A stretch of 64,000 nt of DNA from contig CP137675.1 of NCBI GenBank assembly GCA_037976565.1, forward strand, positions 31,695,820 through 31,759,819, read 5' to 3'. Shown one piece after another: positions 46,974 through 60,009 of the stretch. The notes beneath the pieces are model-generated. The model ran no database searches and was not told the DNA's origin. It was given only the letters and a program-made list of their open reading frames with translations. The stretch is from Mesocentrotus franciscanus (taxonomy: Eukaryota; Echinodermata; Echinoidea; Camarodonta; Strongylocentrotidae). The position numbers and the translations under genes were made by a program. Each line of letters opens with the position of its first letter. Position 1 is the first letter of the stretch.

Positions 46974-48828
46974 TTAGGGCCTTTTCGTTTGGCACGTCCA
47001 CATAGACGACGTCAAAGATATGACGTCATTTCGGCGATTTGCGCATGCGTCGGGTCGTCTAACGTCGTCAGGCCCGATTTGAGGACGCGTTCACCCATGA
47101 TTTGAGGTTCGTCAGAAAACTCGAACCCCGTCGTCAAAATGACGTCATCTTGCTATAGCGCAGCGCAAATCAGAAGGGAAAGACAGAAAGAGAAAGTGAT
47201 AGAATGATAAAAACAAAGAACAACATAAGAAAAGGTTATAGAATAGATAATGAAAAGATAGACGAGAAGATGAAAGATGGAAAAACAAAGAATAACATAA
47301 GGAATGGTAGGAAGAAAATGATAGAACGATAAAAACAAAGAATTACATATAAAGAAAAGAATGGTAACAATAAAAAATAACATATGGAGAGACAGAAAGA
47401 GAAAATGATAAAGCATAGATAATGGAAAGATAGAAGAAAAGATGAAAGATGGAAAAACAAAGAATAACATAAGGAAAGGTAGAACAAAGAGGAAATTAAT
47501 AGAATAATAAAAACAAACACTAACATAAGAGAAGGTGACAGAAGGAAGAAATAAAGAATAACATAAGGAAAGACAGAAAGAGAAAATGATAAAGCATAGA
47601 TAATGGAAAGATAGAAGAAAAGATGAAAGATGACAAAACAAAGAATAACATAAGGGATGGTAGGAAGAAAATGATAGAACGATAAAAACAAAGAATTACA
47701 TAAGAAAAGGTGATGAAAGGAAGAAACAAAGAATAACAAAAGGAAGACAGAAAGAGAAAATGATAAAGCATAGATAATGAAAAGATAGAAGAGAAGATGA
47801 AAGATGGAAAAACAAAGAATAACATAAGGAATGGTAGGGAGAAAATGATAGAACGATAAAAACAAAGAATTACATAAGAAAAGGTGAAAGAAGGAAGAAA
47901 CAAAAAATAACATTAGAAAAGACAGAAAGAGAAGGTGATAGAATGATAAAAACAAAGAACAACAAAAGAGAAGGTGATAGAAGGAAGAAATAAAGAATAA
48001 CATAAGGAAAGACAGAAAGAGAAAATGATAGAATGGTAACAATAAACAATAACATAAGGAGAGACAGAAAGAGAAAATGATAAAGCATAGATAATGGAAA
48101 GATAGAAGAAAAGATGAAAGATGGAAAACAAAGAATAACATAAGGAAAGATAGAAAGAGGAAATTAATAGAATAATAAAACAAACACTAACATAAGAGAA
48201 GGTGATAGAAGGAAGAAATAAAGAATAACATAAGGAAAGGCAGAAAGAGAAAATGATAAAGCATAGATAATGGAAAGATAGAAGAAAAGATGAAAGATGG
48301 AAAAACAAAGAATGACATAAGGAAAGATATAGAAAGAGGAAATTAAAAGAATAATAAAAACAAACACTAACATAAGAGAAGGTGATAGCAGGAAGAAATA
48401 TAGAATAACATAAGGAAAGACAGAAACAGAAAATGATAGAATGGTAACAATAAACAATTACATAAGGAGAGACAGAAAGAGAAAATGATAAAGAATAGAA
48501 AATTGAAAGATAGAAGAGAAGATGAAAGATGGAAAAACAGATAATAACATAAGAAAAACAGAGAGAGAAAATGATAGAAGGAAAACAAATAATAACATGA
48601 CGAAAGATAGAAAAATAATAATAGAGTAATATACGAAGAATAACATAACAAGTGAAAGAAGGAGAAATTGAATAAGCGAGCGGGGGCCATTGTGCATCGT
48701 GTAGAGAACGGGCCTCGACTACATACGAAAAGGGTTATAAAGTAGTGAACAGGACGGGTCGACTGCTGCCAATTCGCATCGTTAGAGGACGGGAACGGCG
48801 TCCTCGTCCACACAAACGAAAAGCCCCT
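46974..48828. mobile_element. DNA transposon derivative with TIRs enclosing a minisatellite
   Basis: The ends AGGGCCTTTTCGTTTGGCAC (46974) and CACACAAACGAAAAGCCCCT (to about 48828) are imperfect inverted repeats, with GTCCAC/CGTCGTC-rich subterminal sequence (46990-47160; 48690-48815). It holds no transposase; most of its length is the purine-rich array. It sits inside a copy of the AGGGACTTTTAG MITE, whose right arm is 48829-48914. The class is unassigned; hAT-like is a guess. Confidence 0.6.
47165..48675. repeat. Purine-strand minisatellite, about 1.5 kb
   Basis: Built from words such as GACAGAAAGAGAAAATGATA, AAGCATAGATAATGGAAAG, GAAAAGATGAAAGATGG and AACAAAGAATAACATAAGG. The AGCATAGATAATG word recurs near 47410, 47595, 47768, 48086 and 48263, so spacing is about 175-190 bases with one longer gap. 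The + strand is almost all A/G. Long - strand frames here (up to 315 codons) come from the repeat. Confidence 0.9.
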
Positions 48829-48914
48829 AGTGTCTTAAAAGGACGTCACATTACCTCAAAAGGATGTCACACGTGGCGGTCCACGTTCTCGTCGTGTAAA
48901 TCTAAAAGTCCCTA
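48829..48914. mobile_element. Right arm of the outer AGGGACTTTTAG MITE
   Basis: AAAAGGACGTCACATTACCT, GGTCCACGTTCTCGTCG and AAATCTAAAAGTCCCTA are the reverse complement of the arm at 46773-46860, showing that the 46974-48828 element landed inside one MITE copy. Confidence 0.75.
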
Positions 48915-49235
48915 ATAATGCATCATCGGGAACAGGGGCGTTTACATACCCATAAACGGGAGGGGGCATTAACCCCCAGTCCTCCTTTCTTCCCAATCAG
49001 TTTTGGTTGGAAAATTAATGTCAATGTCGCCGGCAAACTTCCATACCTAATGTAAATACATTTTTATCACTTTACAGTTGTAGACAAGTGAATATCATGT
49101 TATTCAGTTTGGGGACTTTTATGTTTAACTGCTACTTCTCTTTTTAGCAAAACAAATACGAAGATCAATATCCGAGGATCTGTATTTAGAAGGCTTGTCT
49201 ACGCGGGCAAACTTGTTGGTAGATTTGTCTAACAC
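48915..49235. other. Intergenic, nothing recognised
   Basis: AT-rich; no features. Confidence 0.4.
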
Positions 49236-49400
49236 CCCCCCCCCCTTCACTCTCCTTACCCTGCCCCTACTATTTTCTCCCCTCTCTCTCTCTCTCCCAC
49301 TTCTGCTCCCCATTATTTCTCTTCTCTTTTCTTCATTTCCTACTCTTCCCCTCTCTCTCTCTCTCTCTGATTCTCTCTCTCTCTCTCTCTCCCCTCACCT
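49236..49400. repeat. CT-rich microsatellite region
   Basis: C-run near 49232-49244, then (CT)n at 49283-49297, 49352-49370 and 49373-49391. Confidence 0.9.
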
Positions 49401-52104
49401 CCCCATGACTCTTTCTCTGTTCCTTTATTTTATCCTCTTTATATTATTGTTTGTACCATTCGTTCTCAATACCCTTTATTTGGCCTTCTTTCCTGATTTC
49501 TATAAACCACCAACATTCTCATCGACGCCGTAGGGCGCCTTACGAAATCCAAGTCTTTGCTGCTCGTTGTCCAATAATGCTCCTTAAAAGGTTTCTCCTC
49601 TGCAGAAAGTTTGGCGATGAAGACGAAATACCCGCACCGGTAATGAAAATAGAACAGGATAATGTATGAAATCGGCTCTAATCTGCGGCACTATCTTTTC
49701 ATTCGAGAGGGTTAAACCCTTCAATCCAGCATCAATGGCGATGTTTATCAGCCAGGCAGGTCCCTTGTATATTGAGCCCCAAGGCAAAGAAGATTTCCCG
49801 TTTGGTTGGATAGGATAAATTCGATTACAGCAACTGAATTCAGGTCTTGTCTGATAGCATACACTCGCTCATTGAGAGGGGAATACAGTGATTCATTTCA
49901 AACCTTCTTTCATAATCAATGATATGATGCGAATTTCCAGGTCTCCAAATTACTCCCACTTTCATTTTTTATCCCATGGCGCCAAGTATAGGAATATAAT
50001 AAACACACCAGATTAGAGGAGAGTCTTTTAGATCTAGTGCAATATCTTTGAAAAGTAGTTTCTTCTACGCTAAGCGGTATCACTTCAAAAACTGCCGCTT
50101 TGAAGATGAGTAGGCTATTGATTAAATGTGATATCATTGAATTTTATAAATCCAGGAAATGCGTCGTCTTTTGCGAAAGCCTGAAATGACGCCCTCTATT
50201 TTGTACTGAATAAAATCAAAATAGAAACCCAGCCATACAGGAAAAACGATGAATATTGTATCATAATCCGCGTAGGTAATGTTCGTCTTGTTCAAAGAGA
50301 ATGATATGACATTATACTTGTACAAAGTCGAACAAGATTCCCTATGAATACTGTTATCTTGAAGTAGAAATGAAATCTTGATCATGTTGATGATGTATAA
50401 TTTCGGACCAAATGTGCAATTCCTCAACAATATATTTTGCAAGATAAATACCGACATCCGTGAACAGGGGAGTATCTAATGAGGAGTGTGTGGTGTAAAA
50501 TAAGCTCTCAAGATAGGCAGATGTTGACCCCTTCTGTGTGAACAGCTTTCCCAAAGTGTCAGTATGAATCTAAAATGAGCCCGTATTACACCTTGTCGTG
50601 TAGGATGCCGATCTATCCCGAGCTGTCCCGAAGCTCCAGGGCTGTATGATTTGTCCCTCTCTCTCTCTCTCTTTGTCTCCTTCTCTCTACCCCATTTCTG
50701 TATAATAATGTCCGTCTCTCCGTCGCTTACTCTCTTTAAAAGTGTCAGGATGAAGCAATATCTCACACTTTGCCGTGCAGTTTTTCCAATCTTTCCCGAG
50801 CTCCCGAGCTGTTGGAGCCCCCACTCTCTCTCTCTCTCTCTACTCCGATATTTGCCCTGGCGACAACTACTGCCCCGGGTTTATTTAGTCAGAGAGACCC
50901 CATGTTTGGGTTAGGGTTGCAACTGGGTTTTTAACTTAAATGTTTATGGTTAGGGTTGGGAAAAGTATTGATACCGTGTATAAGTTAGGAATTCGGCTTT
51001 TGTAGGAAATTAATCGCGGAGCTGTGGTATCTGGAGTATGTCGCGTACAACATATTTCTTCTTCTTCACCATTGCTTTAAAAAAAAAAAATCATTCGTTG
51101 CACACTCAAGTGAGTGTTGCTATGAATACCTATAATTATTGATAAATGCTGAATTTAATATTTAGCTTCCATGCCTTTCCTCCACGATGCCCTCTCTCTG
51201 TTATGAATATATCTAAACCTGTTTCATTGAATTTATGCGAAGAAGTTTAAGGACGTAGGATGTATTGTGAGTAGCTATATCTTTAGGTAGAATATACCGC
51301 ATGACTTGCTTGGTACAGTAAAGGTTTACAAACGTAGTGTTACATAATACCATTAAGGCGATTAACCTGCATCAATAGTCTTCATGTCAATTTGACTAAA
51401 CGCCAAGGGTCTATCATTTCTAGGAATTGTTTTGTGACAAATGAGTAAGGTAATTTATTGCTCAGTTGATAATTGGAAATAAAATGAAAGGAATTCCCAG
51501 GTCCTAATCTCGTTATCAGCCATAACTAGACGGCTCAGCAAGAATAGGAATATTGCTTCCAGGCGACGGAGAGGATTATTTGCCCTACATCAAATGAACC
51601 ACATCACACCAGGACGACGAGGATCCTCGTCTCATGCAGGAAAGCCAGAGGCACAAGGCTAAGTTACAAGATAGATGGATTTTTGATTTACTTTCACTTT
51701 TCCTCAAGTCATGTTATAAATCATGTGTTCATAGGGAATTACTTAAATTTAAAAGGCTATAGTAAATAACTGAATATCTTGTATTATAAACCGCATAATT
51801 ATGAATAATTTAGACCTCTAATTGGTCGAAAGTGCAGGCATGAAATACACTACTATCTGTTGGGCAGTAGGCCTACAGTGAAACAAAAGGACCGGGCAGG
51901 GTTCTGGTTGCCCATGAAATTAAGTATGGATACGGAAAGTGATATACGCGCAATACACTTAAAGGAGTAAAGTGCCCTATGAAGAGAAATTGACACGCGG
52001 GATGCGGTACATAAAACAATTATCGACTGATTATTTTTCGAGTCACGGTTAAAACTATATCTCCTCGCCGATCTCGAGATTGCACTATGCCCCGAGCCGA
52101 AGTC
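49401..52104. other. Intergenic, possible local duplication
   Basis: Two stretches at about 50555-50680 and 50740-50845 share AGTGTCAG.ATGAA, TCCCGAGCT and a following (CT)n, suggesting a diverged tandem duplication of roughly 180 bases. No genes. Confidence 0.4.
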
Positions 52105-52604
52105 NNNNNNNNNNNNNNNNNNNNNNNNNNNNNNNNNNNNNNNNNNNNNNNNNNNNNNNNNNNNNNNNNNNNNNNNNNNNNNNNNNNNNNNNNNNNNNNN
52201 NNNNNNNNNNNNNNNNNNNNNNNNNNNNNNNNNNNNNNNNNNNNNNNNNNNNNNNNNNNNNNNNNNNNNNNNNNNNNNNNNNNNNNNNNNNNNNNNNNNN
52301 NNNNNNNNNNNNNNNNNNNNNNNNNNNNNNNNNNNNNNNNNNNNNNNNNNNNNNNNNNNNNNNNNNNNNNNNNNNNNNNNNNNNNNNNNNNNNNNNNNNN
52401 NNNNNNNNNNNNNNNNNNNNNNNNNNNNNNNNNNNNNNNNNNNNNNNNNNNNNNNNNNNNNNNNNNNNNNNNNNNNNNNNNNNNNNNNNNNNNNNNNNNN
52501 NNNNNNNNNNNNNNNNNNNNNNNNNNNNNNNNNNNNNNNNNNNNNNNNNNNNNNNNNNNNNNNNNNNNNNNNNNNNNNNNNNNNNNNNNNNNNNNNNNNN
52601 NNNN
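52105..52604. other. Assembly gap, 500 N
   Basis: Exactly 500 N, a placeholder length; true size and content are unknown. Sequence on both sides looks intergenic. Confidence 1.
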
Positions 52605-55445
52605 AAGGGACACGGTGCAGTTTTATATCAATAGTTTAACCGTGCACCTCGAAGCATTCAATATTTGTATAGTATAGCTCTCGGAGAGAATACACAAACA
52701 TTTATAGAACAGTTTAGAATGTAGAATTAGTTCGCGTACTTTATCCTCATTCAATGTTTTGATGGCTTTGCGGCGCCCTTTACATGTTTTAGAGAAAAAT
52801 GTAAAAGTCGGTCAAACTCAAACCATCAGGTGGGATCGACTTTCGGAAAACCATCACCACATCCGTGCTGAAATCCAATTCATTTTAGTTACTAACGAAC
52901 TTGAAAGGTCAGTAACAGATCGTCAAAAAACACCTTATCAGGGAATGGGACTCTACGATCCTGCTCTCCGGCGTCAAACATGATGCATTTTCCTAATCGC
53001 CGAGGAAGATGGTCCACTCCATCGTGTCAGCATCAAGACGGTGCATCGAACACCCCTGGATTGAAATCTCCTGTAACAGGGGCGGGTCCATGATTTTTTT
53101 ACTGTAAGAGGGGCATACGATTCCTGAACCTTACTATTAAACAACATGCGAAAACCATCAAACAAACAAAACCCCTAAACAAAACAAATAAAAAAGGGGG
53201 CACAATCTTGGAAGTTGTGTACAATAATGTAAGCTTCTTCGGTTTCAATAGAGAGGCGGGGTAGATTTACCTCCCCCATCCAAAATTTGCCATAGCACTG
53301 AGAGCTTAAAGATATCAATCGACTCGGCCAATCATCCGCTCTACCCAGAGACGAAAGGCCAGTGCGATAAGTGGCAAAACCTTCGTGAGGGTCTTAAGGT
53401 CAAATCCACATAACGTCTCTCCTGTCAAATACCATAATCCCCTCAGCTTAGGATCACCCGACGATCTACCGTAGATGTAGACTCACTTACCGGTGTCACA
53501 GATTCTTTTATTTTCTCTCTTCTTGACGGCCACTTTTACGAGAATTCCGGAAAGCAGTCCTTAAAAATAATACATGTGTGTCCATTTACATTACTGGCGA
53601 ACCTGGACGAACTTTGGGAGTATTTCATCATGGACCTATTACGGATGGACATTCGTCGTTTTATTAACGAATTCATTTTGATTGTCTCCGTCAATGTCGT
53701 TTCAATAACATTCCGTACATGTTTCTTCACTTTGATCTCATGAGGTCCACCGCCAAAAAGCCGGGACAGAATCAAGATAGTGATTTTACACATGTTAATC
53801 ATCATGCGCAGAAGATAATAACTCGCTTAAATCATGGAAAATCGATGTGCAGTTCTGGTTTATAATCGGAAATTGTTGTTCCGTGTACTGTATTTTATTT
53901 TGAAAAACACGTTTATATTTCCAGATAGAGGTTATATTTGGATTGGTTGTGATTTAAAATCCCGTTTCCAATTTCCTCATAATATTCCAAAGTTACAATG
54001 CACAGGGCTTATAAAGATCATGGCCTTCTAATTGTTTTATAAGGTCATGGGTGTGTGCGAAAGTGTGCGAATCAGTAATAATACATTTCATATCACCAAA
54101 ATCGTCTGCTTTTCCACTTTGCTGCTCCCCATTGGGGATGCTTTTTTAAAAGACACACTCTTACAGAGCACACCATCCAAATAAAACCCAAAAGAGGGAA
54201 ACTGCTCCTTGTCAATGACCGATAATGCTTGAGCAGTCGTTATTGTTAGAACAGCTGAATGTTCTCATTAAGATGCACATAATCAGAAGGCGGTGGAACT
54301 CATTGGATCAAAGAAAGAATCACGTCGAATGTCCATCCGTAATAGGTCCATGATTTCATTGCATTACGTTCTAACAAAAAAGTTGCTTGATCGAAGAGAA
54401 ATGGTTGAAGCACTGTATAAGTAGGGGTTATAATACATAACAGTAACTTTAAAACCAACGTTTGGACTACAACCTACATCATCGAAAGGAAAATGCAAGA
54501 GCTCAGCTAACTAGATTAATTCTTCCCTATAACTCTGTTTAACTTTTTTTATAATCAGGTAAATAGGTCGTAAACACTTCCATTTTAACGATCTAGTGGC
54601 CAACTTTAATTCAGAGGGCAGTAAACGGAAATGGTTCCTTCGTGAGCATGAAACATGGATAGAATGTCTTCAGCATCACATAGTATTTCTGAAACGCCCC
54701 TGGGTGACCTAACCACCCTATTTCAAAGGCACGCTCATGAACCGACTAACGCCATATTGAATAGCCAATAATTGTCTGCCTTGCTTCAGGGGTTTTGCCA
54801 AGTATTAGTAATATTAAACAGTCAGCCCACACGTTTGCCGTTTTAAATTTTCTCGATTGAGTAAGTGTAATTAAAGCTCATCTTACAATCTATGTGACAT
54901 TATCTCTTTTTTAAGTAAGGTAGCGCGACTGACACCCGAAGGGTAAAAGCGTTCACATAATTATGACCAACTTAGGTTGCAATATCAAGTGGATAAAAAA
55001 CAGATGTTTTCTCACATCACTCTAAGCCGGGAAATATTACAAACCAATTCCTCTTTTATGAACAAAAAAGTGAAACACAGTGAAAACATCTGAAAAAGAA
55101 ATGAAGATTCCAAGGTTAATCTATAATTTGTGATTTTATCAGTGGAATGATGAAAACATGTCATCAAAATCAACGATTTAATAGCAAAATATCGGAATGA
55201 CACTATGACCATATTAAAACACTTTTAGACTCTCATGGTCAACAACTCCTAAAGAATATTAATATTTTGCCGAATAGTCCGGGAAGAAGCAAAATTGGGG
55301 TAAAAACACAGTTGGCACATGTTGGATGCGGAAAGACATTCCCATTACCATCTTTAAAGAGAAGGTTGAGTTCTGGGAAGAGGTGAAAATAATTTGTGAG
55401 CATTATCATTGTTATTATGCAAGTGTGGAAGAACATCAGATAAAA
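52605..55445. other. Intergenic, nothing recognised
   Basis: Open frames up to about 90 codons with no motifs; no repeat ends identified. Confidence 0.4.
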
Positions 55446-55741
55446 ATGTTCCTGAAAAGCATGGCTCTTCAAATGCCTTAATATTTTAAATATGGCACGT
55501 AACACCATAAAAATCGGGACGGATGTTTATGCCACATGTTTGTGTAGTCCCATATACATCTTTCTGTGTACAGTGCTTGTAACTTTACCAAGACTGGGCC
55601 AAATTACTTATCATTTTGATGATTCCAGAACCTTGCAGTACACACCAATACTTATATGCTACATGATCAACCTGTTCTGATCGATTCCACATCGTTTCTT
55701 TCACAATGCAATCGCATGACCAGAATTCAACTTTATCTTTA
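55446..55741. repeat. Dispersed repeat, copy 2 (partner at 930-1233)
   Basis: Same orientation and same boundaries as copy 1, with scattered substitutions and small indels. The shared segment starts at ATGTTCC and ends at CAACTTTATCTTTA. Confidence 0.75.
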
Positions 55742-58017
55742 AAGAAACATAGATCAAAACTCATGGTGCTGTCGTCTATCTAGTTGTCCGTTAAGCATAT
55801 TCATTGAGCATTTCCAGTTTAATGAATTAACTTTGCACAATTAACACTGGTAACAGGGGAAAAGACCTATCATCAAGGAACAGACTTTGAATAAGGAAAC
55901 GTTATGTTCTATAGAGGAAGAGGCATAGTATGTGAACCGAGGAACCACATAGTCCTGTGATTATCACGCAGATGATTCTGGAAATAGCTAAAGGTGGCAT
56001 GAGTCAAGTGTGCCCCACCCTAATCGAAATTTTAAAAATAGAAGAAGAAAAAAGGAAATGCAAGAAAAGAAAATAAATAAAGAAAGAGGAAGGTAACTTG
56101 ATGAGAAGATAACAAAACAGCTTTCTAAACTCAAGCCAAACTCGATTGCCACACTCCTCACATTTCACGCATCGTGAAAGCCCGGCGCCCCCCCCCCCAT
56201 ACACTAGTGCCACTCAATGGCTAGACAACGCTAAGCCACTGAATCTGAGAGCATGATCGTTATACTTCCTCGTCTCAAATAATAAGCCTGCTCTAGACAT
56301 TTTGATTTATGAACTTCAGGGTGAGAGTTTAATTAGTATTTGGTATACCTAAGCATGAATCATCACAGGCTTAATCGCATTAGTCTAGATGTGCATTAAA
56401 GATACTATGTCCCTTTTTCAGCCAACATCAAATTCTGTAAAACTTTGCAGGAATTATGAATATGTCATGTATGTCCTATCTGTGAAATTTAAACATCAGC
56501 GGTGTCCTAGTATTCAAATTATGCAAGGAAACCCGTTTACCTTCTAGAATTCACTGACACTGTCAGACACTATGGAATGACTGACTGACATCTTTTTTTC
56601 TTTGGTAATAACATAAATAAAATGACCTGTAACAGCATATTTTGTCTACATCAATAACCCACTACTTGTAATGGCCAAAATTACACTGATTGAATTTTTG
56701 TGCAGCACAAAACGTACGACCATCGGTAAAAGGGTCTGAAAATCATACTATTACTTAGGTGATTGCAATGACTTAAGTCGATTCGTCAATTAATGGTCGT
56801 TATTTTCCCACTAAAAGCCATTTTCAAGCCCTTTCGTTTTGAATATGCCTTTGGAATTTAACCTTTTCATTTTTGGGCCTGCAAATGGGATATGGTACCT
56901 TTAAAGACCTTAACCCTTCCAAGACTTACTGCTTATTTCATGAAATCCTTGTCGTGATACATGCTTGTAAAACCAGTGAAAGGATTACAAAGCAGCCAAA
57001 GCATACCTCGGTTAAAATGTGATTAATCCGAGGTATTTAGCCAAAATTATAAACATGATTCTGTTTATCGACATGATCTACTATTTTCAACATTATGGTT
57101 TGGAATGATATCTTGCACATAGAAAAAGGACGCTCATTTGGCAAAGAATTCGTAGATTCAGTATAATCTTCCCTGCCCATCTACATTTTAAATACTAACC
57201 AAAACAAAACGTAAAATTGTTTGCATATCTTATTTTGTATTCTGAGTAATTGATTAGGGACAAATTAATCCAATCAAACTGCCAAAACATGGAACGTAAA
57301 ACTAAACCAAAATGTCTTGAAAGGTTAATTGAAAGCAAGTTATGAAGGAATGTTTTTCATATCGGAAGCCTTCACAGCGATGAGGTCTTAAAACAAAAAA
57401 ATAAATGTTCTGTACTTGAGCAATCTAATGCAACATATTCATGCAATTTCGAGAAGGTCATCCCATTAAAAGATAAAATGGAATGCTAGGGTATCAAAGA
57501 CTGTATAGAAGTACAGAAAATCTGTGAGAGTGCAAATACAGGGTCAGATAAATAGGAGAGATAAATGATGTTTTAAAAGTCTGAAATATCCCAAAGATAG
57601 GTTGATCGACGAGTGCTTTGGCGGTAGAAATGGAACATCTCGCAATTTTAGCCAGGATTGGCAGATATATATTTTGTTAAAGCATAATGTCTTATAGAAT
57701 ATATACTCAAATAGTATGATATGTAGATCATCAGTTCCCGAAATTGAGTAAATTTGAAACGTATTGTTTAAGCTTTAATCAAACCATAATCTTAGAGACA
57801 TTTCTGCGTATTCTCTAACGAGGGGGTATATATAAAAAAAAGAATTACAAGATATTTTTGTTTGGTTCATTCTTTATGATAGCATAAAGGTACAATTTCC
57901 CCGTGGCATGTAAATAAAATTTACTCACTCACTCTTCCCATATTACATTTGTTGGATAATGTCATAAATCAACTTCCGATAAATGAGCCCTCTATTAAGG
58001 GATGTAAAGTAAGGGCG
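55742..58017. other. Intergenic, nothing recognised
   Basis: C-run at 56189-56198; otherwise AT-rich single-copy-looking sequence. Confidence 0.4.
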
Positions 58018-58735
58018 ACAGAGAGAGAGAGAGAGAGAGAGAGAAATAGAGTGAGAGAGTGAGAGAGATAGATGGAGTGAGAGAGAGAGAGAAAGATAAA
58101 TAGAGTGAGAGAGAGAGATAGATAAATAGAGTGAGAGAGAGAGATAGATAAATAGAGTGAGAGAGAGAGAGATAAATAGAGTGAGAGAGAGAGATAGATA
58201 AAAGGAGTGAGAGAGAGATAGATAAATGGAGTGAGAGAGAGAGATAGTTAGATAAATAGAGTGAGAGAGAGAGAGAGAGAGAGATAGATAAATAGAGTGA
58301 GAGAGAGAGATAGATAAATAGAGAGAGAGATAAATAGAGTGAGAGAGAGAGATAGATAAAAGGAGTGAGAGAGAGATAGATGAATGGAGTGAGAGAGAAA
58401 GAGATAGATAGATAAATAGAGTGAGTGAGAGAGAGAGAGATAGATAAATAGAGAGAGAGAGAGAGAGAGATAGATAAATAGAGTGAGAGAGAGAGAGAGA
58501 TAGATAAATAGAGTGAGAGAGAGAGAGAGATAGATAAATAAAGTGAGAGAGAGAGATATAGGTAAATAGAGTGTGAGAGAGAGATAGATAAATAGAGTGA
58601 GAGAAATATAGGTAAATAGAGTGAGAGAGAGGGAGAGAGAGAGAGAGAGAGATACATAGAGTGAGAGAGAGCGAGATATAGGTAAATAGAGTGAGAGAGA
58701 GAGATAGATAAATGGAGTGAGAGAGAGAGAGAGCA
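58018..58735. repeat. GAGA/GATA minisatellite
   Basis: About 720 bases of units like GAGTGAGAGAGAGAGATAGATAAATA, 25-35 bases each, differing mainly in the number of GA steps. The - strand frames of 179 and 262 codons are repeat artefacts. Confidence 0.97.
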
Positions 58736-59965
58736 TTTGAGAGATGTCGACATTGACCGCAAAGTTCGTTGTTCTTTTTTCACACAAACATGCTGTTCAA
58801 CTTTTTAAATGTCTTCACTGGAAATAGGACAAACGCACAGATTCTCTTTATCGACTGAGTTCCTTTGTAAAAGTCCATAAAAATCTAGATTGAATTATCC
58901 TCAGAATTTTCAAAACCCACTGAGCCTTTTTTCCAAAGAGAGCCCTGTCTACGTTTCCTTCAAAGAAAGCACTATTCATGGTTTCGCATAGTAGATTTTA
59001 AAAATCAAAAGAACAACTGGACTCTCATTGGGATTCCATCAAGAAGGTTACGACGTCGCCACCCCCGACATTCAGGACAGCACAAGGAATTTCGATCAGC
59101 TAATTTAGCTGGCATGTGACATATGTTGACTCTTTTTAACCCCATTGCTCGGACCACTGTTGGCTCGCTCCCGCCCCTTACTTATAGCCTTGTTCACACA
59201 TGGCGCAAGGAACCGTCAATAAACACACCGCTGCAGCGAAATGACATGGCATCCGCGGTACACATGTCGCACACAAGAAGTCATTTCGATTGCGTTACTA
59301 CCTACGCTAAATAAAACAAGTTTGAAAGGTAATGAATGGAAGTGCTAATACGTTAACTCGGTGTTTGCACTGTTTATTTCGCATTCAGTTTTTGCATTAG
59401 CTGTCACATGGTGCGTCAAAGACGGTGTAAGTCCCTCATACTCATACGTCAGCAAAATGACACAACGTGTGGCACGGGCATAACACGCTACACTATTACG
59501 TACCTTATAGGCTTATAACACACGTGTAATGGGGGAATGGGTAGGTGTCTTTATTTAAATCTTTAGAGCAGCTTAACATGTCCTATATGAACGGGTCTTA
59601 TAAATGTTTAACCATCACTCCATGCAAACCAGTCAAATCACACCGACGCCATGTTGTGAATTGACCCTGCAATTAATTATGAACTTAAAGGTACCTCGCA
59701 CTATGTTCTTATGTAAACTCAATTAGGAGAAAAAAATCATCTTAGTTAATTAAACTACGGTTTTTCCCTGCCGAAACACGTCAAATTATTGAGGTACACT
59801 GTCGCAACAGAATTTAGGCTATCAACATTAATTCATAAGTAACAGCTTATTTAACAAAATAAATCACATGGTGTGTTCGACGTGAAAAAAGAAGCAATAG
59901 TGTAAACAAAGAACGGTAAAAATGTTCTCCTTTTTCTAAAAGTACTTCAGTAATCATCACTAAAC
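58736..59965. other. Intergenic, nothing recognised
   Basis: No gene or repeat identified. Confidence 0.4.
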
Positions 59966-60009
59966 TCTCTCTCTCTCTCTCTCTGTCTCTCTCTGTCTCT
60001 CTCTCTCTT
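59966..60009. repeat. CT microsatellite
   Basis: (CT)n with two GT interruptions. Confidence 0.95.

Noticed and set aside
47236..48183. 315-codon open frame on the minus strand
   Set aside because: It is the pyrimidine strand of the minisatellite; the Phe/Leu/Ser-rich product only reflects the repeat, and overlapping frames show the same.
52020..52677. Open frames spanning the N run
   Set aside because: They consist of translated N and have no meaning.
57995..58787. Open frames of 262 and 179 codons on the minus strand
   Set aside because: Pure Ser/Leu/Ile/Tyr translation of the GAGA/GATA repeat.
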